64,000 nucleotides of DNA from CBDCME01 sp965218865 (GTDB taxonomy: Bacteria; Pseudomonadota; Alphaproteobacteria; JAAXGF01): the NCBI GenBank assembly GCA_965218865.1, contig CBDCME010000037.1, positions 1 to 64,000 on the forward strand, read 5' to 3'. Shown in pieces: positions 1-6,785 of the stretch (position 1 is the stretch's first letter; each line of letters opens with the position of its first letter). Under the pieces are notes generated by a model. The model was given only the letters and a program-made list of their open reading frames with translations. It was not told the origin of the DNA and made no database searches. Made by a program: the position numbers and the translations under genes.

Positions 1-374
1 TTGCCGAGACAAATCACGGGGGTCACGAGGTCCGCGCCGGTTTCCTCGGCGCAGTCGATCAGCGCGCGCAGCCAACAGGGCGCGACTTCGACGTCATTGT
101 CGACGAACGCGACATATTTTGTCCGCGCCAAACGCAAAGCCATGTTGCGCGCTTCGTTGGGAAGCAGGTAATTCTCCGACCGGACGACCTGAAATCCAAA
201 CTCCTCCGCCTTTTCGCGAATATAATTATTGATGTGGGGCGGAGATCTGCCATCGACGTACACGAGCGCGTACGGGTATTCGGTGTTTTGGAGCAATGAG
301 TCCAAGGCGCGGGGCGCCATTTCGAAACGCTCCCGCGGCGAAACTATTATCGTGACCGTTGGATTATCCGACAC
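1..374 (-). CDS. Family 2 glycosyltransferase, N-terminal part (runs off window)
   Basis: The minus-strand frame opens with GTG at 374 and continues past the left edge, so 124 codons are visible. The translated fragment starts with a beta strand of the TVTIIVSPRE type, has the segment SENYLLPNEARNMAL and then FVDNDVEV, whose D-N-D is the metal/nucleotide-sugar binding DXD-type motif of GT-A glycosyltransferases. This order fits the N-terminal third of a family 2 enzyme that transfers a sugar from a nucleotide donor at the cytoplasmic face of the membrane. An in-frame TGA lies just upstream of the GTG, which supports that start. The acceptor cannot be inferred because the C-terminal half is missing and the only visible neighbour is the PII gene. 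Confidence 0.75.
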   Translation of the reverse strand, partial: MSDNPTVTIIVSPRERFEMAPRALDSLLQNTEYPYALVYVDGRSPPHINNYIREKAEEFGFQVVRSENYLLPNEARNMALRLARTKYVAFVDNDVEVAPCWLRALIDCAEETGADLVTPVICLG

Positions 375-881
375 GTTCGATTCTCAATCTTTATGGGTGG
401 ATGCAATCAGTTAACGAAATTCCCGAAACAAACTCAAATATGTCTTCAGATATTACGAATTTTTACTGCTGTCGGCAAATTTAATCCTATTGCCCCCGTC
501 CGAGCGCTCGAATCGGGTGATATGAGCGTGTCTGTTCGAAAATGCGCGTCCGCTCATTTTTTGCGTCTGTCCCCCGCCCCCTCCCGGCCACCCACGAGAG
601 TATGTGGGTGGCCGGGAGGGGGCGGGGGCCGGCGCCGCGAGTTTTCGAACAGACTGTAAGTGTATTCGGTTTGTTGCCCTAGGATTTGGCTGTTGTCGCT
701 TCGTGGGCCGCATTGCAATAATTGCATACCCGAAATGCAAAATCGGAATTTTATTGGCCACTGGTAATTTGCTACAATCATCGCCAAACGTCGGTGAATG
801 ACGGGTTGGGGTCTTTTCCGCATCATTGGAAAATCTCAATTTTCACGACGTTGAGGACATTCTAATATAAGGACAAATACA
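375..881. other. Intergenic stretch with hairpin repeat copy 1 and upstream region of PII
   Basis: No protein-coding gene is supported here; the frames listed across it are shadows of a GC-rich palindrome. It separates the divergent glycosyltransferase and PII genes, so promoters for both should lie in it. I looked for a sigma-54 type GG-N10-GC promoter before the PII gene and found none with correct spacing. A weak ribosome binding site (AAGGA) lies 9 bases before the PII ATG. Confidence 0.5.
531..656 (+). repeat. Hairpin repeat family H, copy 1
   Basis: About 126 bp bounded by TCTGTTCGAAAATGCG on the left and TTTTCGAACAGACTG on the right, which are inverted to each other. The centre is a long GC-rich palindrome in which CTCCCGGCCACCCA pairs with TGGGTGGCCGGGAG around a short AGAGTAT-like loop. 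Two more copies occur in this window (1362-1495, inverted, and 29584-29721). The size, terminal inverted ends and lack of coding sequence fit a miniature inverted-repeat or REP-like element. Confidence 0.85.
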
Positions 882-1256
882 ATGAAGCAGCTGAAAGTAA
901 TCATCCAGCCGGATAAATTGGAAGCGGTCAAGGAATCCCTGACAGACATCGGTCTGAAGGGCTTGATCATCGCCAAAGTTGAGGGTTTTGCCCAGGACCG
1001 AGAGCGAAAATTATTCGTTCGATCAGCCGAGTACGGCGTCAACAGTGTGCCCATGGCAACCGTAGAACGGTTGTCGAGGACTCTGCCATCGACGATGCCA
1101 TACAGGCGGTCACCGCGGCGGCTCAGTCGGGACGCTTTGGCGACGGTAGGATTTTTTTATCGGACATCACCCACGCGGTGAACATACGTAACGGAGAAAA
1201 CCGGCGTTGCGGCGATCACTCGGAAGCCTGGCGCCGGGAACACTGTCGCGGCCTAA
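882..1256 (+). pseudogene. PII nitrogen-regulatory-like protein, frame broken twice
   Basis: The first 60 residues (MKQLKVIIQPDKLEAVKESL...) are a clear PII (GlnB/GlnK) N-terminus. The rest of the fold, including SGRFGDGRIFLSD and GETGVAAIT, is present in shifted frames. One base is missing near 1067 (adding an A restores ETVVED) and one is extra in the A-run near 1199 (removing an A gives GETGVAAI). The repaired frame ends at TAA 1254-1256 and encodes about 124 residues. PII proteins are trimeric sensors of ATP/ADP and 2-oxoglutarate. The T-loop reads KLFVRSAEY where GlnB has ELYRGAEY, so the uridylylated tyrosine is replaced by valine and this copy would not be controlled by GlnD in the usual way. 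No amt or glnA is adjacent. Whether the indels are real or sequence errors cannot be told from the window. Confidence 0.8.
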
Positions 1257-1634
1257 TTTTGCTCGCGACCAACATAGGTCTTACCCACCGGCGAATGGGG
1301 GCGTGGTTCCGTTCAATCCGAGGGAACCACGCGTTCCGGATCATCATCCGCGTTTGTCTGACAGTCTGTTCGAAAACTCGCGGCGCCGGCCCCCGCCCTC
1401 TCCCGGCCACCCATATCAGCAACCTCGCGTGGGTGGCCGGGAGGGGGCGGGGAACAGACGCAAAAAATGCGCGGACGCGCATTTTCGAACAGACACTGAT
1501 TCTTTCCCGCCCGCTCCGCCCAAACTCTAGCGGATGATTACGCGCAAGGCGTGGAGCGCGCATTTGGTTCGTTGATGACGTCTTGGCGCGCGCAATTGGC
1601 GCTCTTGGTCGGCCGCCGGGTCTCCGTGTTCGGG
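1257..1634. other. Intergenic stretch holding hairpin repeat copy 2
   Basis: This lies between the convergent PII and PCMT genes. The only recognisable structure is the second hairpin repeat at 1362-1495. The flanks, 1257-1361 and 1496-1634, show no coding potential that I can support. Confidence 0.5.
1362..1495 (-). repeat. Hairpin repeat family H, copy 2
   Basis: Same element as 531-656 in inverse orientation: it starts CAGTCTGTTCGAAAACTCG and ends CGCATTTTCGAACAGACA. It keeps the internal palindrome (CTCCCGGCCACCCA / GGGTGGCCGGGAG). Its loop is about 8 bases longer, with a TGATAT-type insertion shared with copy 3. Confidence 0.85.
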
Positions 1635-2861
1635 TCAATCGTCGTGCTTTAGGGGCACGAACCGAACGGGGAGAATGTTGCGCTTCAAGATACTGGCCGC
1701 GCTCTTTTTTTCCACCAGCACGAGCTTTTGGACGTCTCGGTCCTGGCCGACAACGATGGCCATTTTTCCTCCTGGCGCGAGCTGGCGAATAAGGAGTTCC
1801 GGGATTTCATCCGCCGCCGCCGTAACGATGATGGCGTCGAACGGGCCCTTTTTGCGCCAGCCGATATAGCCGTCTCGGTGACGTGTCTCGATGTTTCGGT
1901 ATCCGAGGCGTTTCAGACGCTCGGTCGCCTGAGTGTGCAGGGAATCGATGATTTCGATGGTGTAGACCTTCGACACCAGGAAGGCGAGAATCGCCGTCTG
2001 ATAACCAGAACCGGTGCCGACTTCCAAGACCACGTCGTTCGCTTCCAGATCAAGAATCTCCGTCATGAGGGCGACGATATACGGTTGTGAGATGGTTTGA
2101 TCGTCGCCAATGGGAAGCGGGTTGTTTTCATATGCCCGATGACGCAATTCGGGCGGGACGAATTCATGACGCGGCGTTTTGGACAAGGCCTTCAGAACGG
2201 CGTTACTTAGACTTGCGCGCCCCGTGCGGGGGGCGGTGGTTTTCATGTCTTCCACAATTTGCGCCACCATCCGCTCGCGTTCGGTGCTCATTTTCTCCCA
2301 AGGAGTTTTCCGGGAACCATCACCGCTGTTCCGGCCGCTCGCATGGTCGAAAGGGGGCGCGTCTCTCCGGTCGTCTCCCGTGGGGGGCGGAACCCAGCCG
2401 GAATAAAGCCCGATCGCCCTCTGCGCATGCCGATCCATGTCGATGCGTGGGTCGATGAGCGGTCGCCCGCATTCGTCCCCGTGGGGACAATATCGCGAGG
2501 CCCAGCGCCGGAGCGTATTGGCGCCGTTTCCGGGAGCGGCCTCTATGATCGTGCGCCCCCATTGGTTCGGAATCGCGCGCGCCAATCCCCAGCCACGCAA
2601 GGTGTTGATCCGCCGCATGATCCCCGCTTCCGGCACGCCTAACGCGAAACCCAGAGTATCCGGGGTGTAGCGCGCGGAGGAGAGGCGGCAGATCAATTCC
2701 CGCAGCACCGGGTCTCCCAGCAGGGCGACCAGGCGGTCGACTTCCGTCGCGACGCAATAGCCGCATCCGAGGCCGCCGCCAAAAGGAGAAAGCGGCGCCT
2801 CGCCGCGCGCGGGCACCGCGGCCAAAATCCAGGCAAGGGCAAGGGCAAAGTAATTCTTCAT
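1635..2861 (-). CDS. Exported winged-helix domain fused to protein-L-isoaspartate O-methyltransferase
   Basis: One 408-codon frame. Residues 1-20 (MKNYFALALAWILAAVPARG) look like a signal peptide. Residues 33-135 are a winged-helix-like domain with LICRL and a C-terminal YCPHGDECG, matching the small proteins at 6067 and 38494-41875. After a linker, residues 191-408 are a full PCMT: PIGDDQTISQPYIVA, SAM motif I VVLEVGTGSGYQTAIL, and motif II DAIIVTAAADEIP. PCMT uses S-adenosylmethionine to methylate isoaspartyl or D-aspartyl residues in damaged proteins so that they can be repaired. An internal ATG at 2291, preceded by GGGAGA, could give a separate cytosolic PCMT of normal length, so the fusion may yield two products. 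It is divergent from the caspase-FGE gene and shares its 427-bp upstream region. Export of a SAM-dependent enzyme would be odd; the signal peptide is a prediction from sequence. Confidence 0.85.
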   Translation of the reverse strand: MKNYFALALAWILAAVPARGEAPLSPFGGGLGCGYCVATEVDRLVALLGDPVLRELICRLSSARYTPDTLGFALGVPEAGIMRRINTLRGWGLARAIPNQWGRTIIEAAPGNGANTLRRWASRYCPHGDECGRPLIDPRIDMDRHAQRAIGLYSGWVPPPTGDDRRDAPPFDHASGRNSGDGSRKTPWEKMSTERERMVAQIVEDMKTTAPRTGRASLSNAVLKALSKTPRHEFVPPELRHRAYENNPLPIGDDQTISQPYIVALMTEILDLEANDVVLEVGTGSGYQTAILAFLVSKVYTIEIIDSLHTQATERLKRLGYRNIETRHRDGYIGWRKKGPFDAIIVTAAADEIPELLIRQLAPGGKMAIVVGQDRDVQKLVLVEKKSAASILKRNILPVRFVPLKHDD

Positions 2862-3288
2862 CGGGTCCGCGCTTCGTACTCGATGTTATTGAATTTTCGG
2901 ACCGACCTACCGTCGGAAACCAAGTGCCGAAGGCCGGTCACCCGGATGGAGATGTCGCCAACGGTCTCCAAGGGTCCCTGGCGGAGACCAACCACTTTCG
3001 TCGCGGAAGAAACGAACGGTCGCAATTTCTTTTCGCCTTGGTTTTCCCCTTGACGTTCCCATTTCGACCGCCAACCTATCACGTGGTCGCGCCCGATGTC
3101 ACGTGATCGCGCCCGATGTAACGGGCGGGACGATCATATTCCGTGACGGCGACGACCCAAGGAGACGAAGTCCGATCCGTGCCAAGAATTTGCCTTTAAA
3201 CGCGGCCAGAACCCGAGACACCCGACGGTCAATTATCTGTCCGTTTTCCGTGCCGGCCGATTATAATGCCTGGGGAAGGAGGCTTCGG
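2862..3288. promoter_or_regulatory. Divergent control region between PCMT fusion and caspase-FGE gene
   Basis: A 427-bp region between two divergently read exported proteins. It holds the tandem 20-mer at 3081-3120 and, at 3273-3282, a strong ribosome binding site (GGAAGGAGG) for the caspase gene. A long open extension exists upstream of the GTG at 3289, but it lacks a signal peptide and good start context, so I treat 3103-3288 as non-coding. Confidence 0.5.
3081..3120 (+). repeat. Tandem 20-bp repeat, two units
   Basis: ACGTGGTCGCGCCCGATGTC is followed at once by ACGTGATCGCGCCCGATGTA, with two mismatches. It is placed in the divergent promoter region and could be a pair of regulator sites two helical turns apart; that role is inference only. 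Confidence 0.7.
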
Positions 3289-5907
3289 GTGAGGCGATTC
3301 GCGCGAGCTCTCGTATCACTGATGCTGTTGGCGGCGCCCGCCGGCGCGGAATCCGCAATGGCGCAAACCACCAATTCGATTATCCAGGTGCCCGCGCGCG
3401 TCGATACCGATCAGGAGAGCGTTGAATTTTCGGGTTTCGTAACGGCGCTGGGCGGGGTGACTCTGACCGCGGGCGACGAATCCGTTAGCGTGGGCGACGA
3501 CGGATCTTTCGGGCTGCGCCGCGCGGTTCCCCTCGGCAAAAGCACGATCACCTTGGTCGCCAAGGACGCCGACGGCAACGTCCTCGACCAACGGCGCGTC
3601 TATGTCCGCCGTACCATTCATGCCGCCGTGGCGATCGCCGACGTGGTGGGGAATTACTACGCGTTGGTGATCGGCAATAACGACTATGAACACCTCGAGG
3701 ACCTGGAGAGCGCGGTGGCGGACGCCGAATCCATATCCAAGATTTTGAGCGAAAATTATGGCTATACGGTCAGAACCCTCATCGATGCCACGCGGCACGA
3801 CATCGTATCGGCGCTGAACGACCTCCGGGCTGACCTCGTAAATTCGGACAAATTGCTGATTTATTACGCGGGCCACGGAAATCTCGACCGGGGATCGGGG
3901 CGTGGCTATTGGCTCCCGGTCAACGCCGAGGAGGACAATCTGGCGGAATGGATTTCCATCGCCACCATCACGGACGTGCTGAAGGCAATGACCACCAAAC
4001 ATGTGCTCGTGGTCGCCGATTCTTGTTTTTCAGGCAGCTTGACATGGTCAACGAACGCCGAGCTGACGGTCGGCACGAAGCGGCTGGCATGGTTGAAGAG
4101 GGTCGCGGTGAAGAGATCCCGCACGGCGCTCACGTCGGGGGGACTCGAGCCAGTGCTCGACAAGGGCGGCGGTGGTCACTCGGTGTTCGCCAAGGCGTTC
4201 CTCGAAGCACTGCGAGAAAACGGCGACGTGCTCGAAGGACAGGAACTGTTCGAGCGCGTGCGCGGACAGGTGGTGCTGGATTCGCCTCAAACGCCTCAAT
4301 ACGCCGCCATACGCGGAGCCGGGCATGAAGACGGAGAATTTCTTTTCATCCCCGTGAATATCGACGTCAAGGGGACCGTGGCGATTCCCGGCGAGGCCCC
4401 ACCGCCGGAACATTCGGTCTTCGACGAAAGGGCGTTGGAGTTGACGTTTTGGGAGTCGATCAAGGACAGTCGAAAGGCGCGAGATTTCGAGGCCTATCTC
4501 GCTCAATTTCCCGCTGGCGCCTTTGCCTCGCTCGCGAGGAGCCGCCTGGAGGACCTCAAGGAGGCGAAGCAAGTTGCCCTGCCGCCGCGGATCGCGGTGG
4601 CGCCGATGGACATCGAATTCGTTGCCGTGAAGAACGCCAACATGCGCGCGGGGCCTTCCGCCGAGAGCGAAAAGATCGGCTATCTAACGCCAGGCACGAC
4701 GGTGACCGTGACCGGCAAGGTCAAGGACGCCGAGTGGTATCGCGTCGAGCGCGAGGACGGCGAAACGGCCTATGTTTACGCGAAACTGCTCGATGAACCT
4801 CTGGTGGAGCCCCTGGCGAGACCCCAGGGAGCCGATCCGCACGCCGTCGAGTTGACATTCTGGGACTCGGTCAAGAACAGCGCGAACGCGGCGGATTACG
4901 AAGCGTATCTGCAAACCTTCCCCGAAGGCCGATTCGCGTCGCTCGCCCGCGCTCGGGCCAAGCGATACGCGGCGGTGAAAGTCCCTCCCTCGCCGGCACC
5001 CACGAGTCCGGCGCAGCCGGCGGTGGGGATTTATACGGAGCCGAAAAAGGCGGGTGACACTTTTCGCGACTGCCCCGATTGCCCGGAGATAGTCGTGATT
5101 CCGGCCGGCAGCTTCTCGATGGGGGCAGCGATGAGCGAGACCGAACGGGAACGCGTTTCGGAGGGATTCGCGAGTTGGGAAAGGCCCGTGCACAAGGTCC
5201 GGATTCCCCGGCCCTTCGCCATGGGGAAGAACGAGGTTTCGCGAGGGGAGTTCGCGGCCTTCGTGGGCGCCAGCGGCCATGAGACGAGCGATGGCTGTTG
5301 GGTTTTCGACAGGGAGTGGTTCGTGGACTCGGCGCGGGATTGGCGCGACCCCGGGTTCGCGCAGAGCGATTCCCATCCGATCGTCTGCGTCAACTGGGCC
5401 GACCCCAAGGCGTACGTTCGCTGGCTGATCCAGGAGACCGGAAAGGATTATCGCTTGCCGAGCGAGGCGGGATGGGAGTATGCGGCACGGGCAAAATCGA
5501 CGACTGCTCGGTATTGGGAAAACAATTCGGGCGAGGCTTGTAACTACGCCAACGTGCACGACCAGATCAGTAAATCGGAAAACGAAATTTCGTGGGAGCC
5601 TCATGATTGTCGTGATGGCTATGGTCAGACGGCGCCGGTCGGAAGTTATCAGGCCAACGGGTTCGGTTTGCATGACGTGCTGGGAAACGTTTGGGAATGG
5701 GTCGAGGATTGCTGGAACGATTCGTACACGGGAGCGCCATCGAACGGCTCGGCTTGGACGACCGGGGATTGTTCGCGCCGTGGTTTGCGCGGCGGCACCT
5801 GGTATTACGCGCCAAAGTACTTTCGATCCGCGCTGCGGTACAGGTTCTTCACCTCGCGCCAGTACACCGGCGGCGGATTTCGCGTCGCCCGGACCCTAAG
5901 CCCATGA
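3289..5907 (+). CDS. Exported caspase-like protease with SH3 and FGE/SUMF1 domains
   Basis: The GTG at 3289 is chosen because GGAAGGAGG lies 6 bases upstream and it starts directly with a signal peptide (MRRFARALVSLMLLAAPAGA). The product has 872 residues. A beta-rich segment comes first, then a caspase/metacaspase (C14) domain from about residue 119 with catalytic His196 in YYAGHGNL and Cys246 in VADSCFSGS. Two copies of a repeat (ALELTFWESIKDS... about 382-424, AVELTFWDSVKNS... about 520-564) flank a bacterial SH3 domain (about 443-501, NMRAGPSAESEKIGYL). The C-terminus (about 598-870) is an FGE-sulfatase/SUMF1 domain ending LRGGTWYYAP...GGGFRVAR. The copper-binding cysteines of true formylglycine-generating enzymes are absent (W-Y-Y where FGE has W-L-C), so this domain is probably a binding or scaffold fold. 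It probably acts in the periplasm or at the surface. Its neighbours both carry the exported winged-helix domain. Confidence 0.85.
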   Translation: MRRFARALVSLMLLAAPAGAESAMAQTTNSIIQVPARVDTDQESVEFSGFVTALGGVTLTAGDESVSVGDDGSFGLRRAVPLGKSTITLVAKDADGNVLDQRRVYVRRTIHAAVAIADVVGNYYALVIGNNDYEHLEDLESAVADAESISKILSENYGYTVRTLIDATRHDIVSALNDLRADLVNSDKLLIYYAGHGNLDRGSGRGYWLPVNAEEDNLAEWISIATITDVLKAMTTKHVLVVADSCFSGSLTWSTNAELTVGTKRLAWLKRVAVKRSRTALTSGGLEPVLDKGGGGHSVFAKAFLEALRENGDVLEGQELFERVRGQVVLDSPQTPQYAAIRGAGHEDGEFLFIPVNIDVKGTVAIPGEAPPPEHSVFDERALELTFWESIKDSRKARDFEAYLAQFPAGAFASLARSRLEDLKEAKQVALPPRIAVAPMDIEFVAVKNANMRAGPSAESEKIGYLTPGTTVTVTGKVKDAEWYRVEREDGETAYVYAKLLDEPLVEPLARPQGADPHAVELTFWDSVKNSANAADYEAYLQTFPEGRFASLARARAKRYAAVKVPPSPAPTSPAQPAVGIYTEPKKAGDTFRDCPDCPEIVVIPAGSFSMGAAMSETERERVSEGFASWERPVHKVRIPRPFAMGKNEVSRGEFAAFVGASGHETSDGCWVFDREWFVDSARDWRDPGFAQSDSHPIVCVNWADPKAYVRWLIQETGKDYRLPSEAGWEYAARAKSTTARYWENNSGEACNYANVHDQISKSENEISWEPHDCRDGYGQTAPVGSYQANGFGLHDVLGNVWEWVEDCWNDSYTGAPSNGSAWTTGDCSRRGLRGGTWYYAPKYFRSALRYRFFTSRQYTGGGFRVARTLSP

Positions 5908-6066
5908 AGAACTAAATACGGGGACAATAAGGGGACAGTTTACCTATTTCCCGCCGGCGCGAATGACGGTCGACAGGGACCGAGGATGAGCTCGGTTCCG
6001 CAAGTGGCGGGGATCACCGACCTTCGGGGACACGCTCATGCATGGACGCCGCCCGGGACGGCCAAG

Positions 6067-6477
6067 GTGATCCGTTCGATTTTCGCCGTTTGGCTCGTTG
6101 CGATGGCGATGTTCGTGGGCGAAGCTGGGGCCGTATCCGATGATAAAAAAGCCTGGTGGAAACGTCCTCTATCCGAGGATGAACTCTACGAAGTCTTGAA
6201 ACTCGTATGGATGGGCGTGCAAGTGAATCAGTCGCCGATCATGCGCCAGATCGCCTGCCGGGTGGCCGACGAGCCGTTCAGCCGGAAAGCCCTTTTGGTG
6301 GCTCTGAAGGTTCCGCTGACCGATCTCGATTCCGCGCTCGCGAGCCTGCGCCAGATGAAACTCATCACAACCAAGGGGGGGAAGATTCAGCCCGCCAGCA
6401 AGGACGCCCAGGTTAGGCTGAAGCGCTGGTCCGCAGACTGGTGTCTTCGCGATGACGAATGCGGCGTGGCCCGTTGA
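6067..6477 (+). CDS. Small exported winged-helix protein (three-cysteine family, member A)
   Basis: The GTG at 6067 gives a 136-residue protein beginning MIRSIFAVWLVAMAMFVGEAGA, a clean signal peptide. An ATG at 5986 in the same frame adds 27 residues without hydrophobic character and is the alternative. The mature part has a helical stretch with IACRV, a winged-helix-like region (ALKVPLTDLDSALASLRQMKLIT) and ends RWSADWCLRDDECGVAR. The CR, WC and CG cysteines and the C-x5-CG spacing match the N-terminal domain of the PCMT fusion at 1635-2861 and the interrupted gene at 38494-41875. I do not know a named family with this pattern. Following the caspase-FGE gene by 159 bp on the same strand, it may be co-transcribed. 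Its role is unknown; a DNA-binding fold outside the cytoplasm would more likely bind protein or sense redox state. Confidence 0.75.
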   Translation: MIRSIFAVWLVAMAMFVGEAGAVSDDKKAWWKRPLSEDELYEVLKLVWMGVQVNQSPIMRQIACRVADEPFSRKALLVALKVPLTDLDSALASLRQMKLITTKGGKIQPASKDAQVRLKRWSADWCLRDDECGVAR

Positions 6478-6785
6478 TCCCCGCCGTCACATTGACGAGC
6501 GGCGTTAAATTGAGTAATATTGTTTCGATCCATGGGTTTGGCGGATTGGCTCCCGGGACTCGTTTGATCTGTTCGCCGGGGGTTGAGTGTGCGGTCGCGA
6601 CGGTCGGGATTTTCGAATAATTTCGGCCTCAGGAAAATTCTACCATTCGAAAGAGCCGCCCGGAGCCCGATTTCGCGGGGCATCGAACCAAACCTCTTAT
6701 TTTCCGTCCGGTCGCGTGGTACGATTGACGGATTGGTAAGACCGAACGGGGGATACTCGACCAGATCAATATAGGAAGGGGCGAT
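6478..6785. promoter_or_regulatory. Upstream region of the 4-hydroxybutyryl-CoA dehydratase gene
   Basis: 308 bp without a supported gene. It is more AT-rich than its surroundings (for instance TTGAGTAATATTGTTTCG near 6509), as expected for a promoter region. AGGAAGGG at 6773-6780 is a strong ribosome binding site 5 bases before the ATG at 6786. No clear terminator was found for the preceding gene. Confidence 0.45.

Noticed and set aside
760..785. Sigma-54 promoter upstream of the PII gene
   Set aside because: The GG and GC pairs in TTGGCCACTGGTAATTTGC are 15 bases apart rather than 12.
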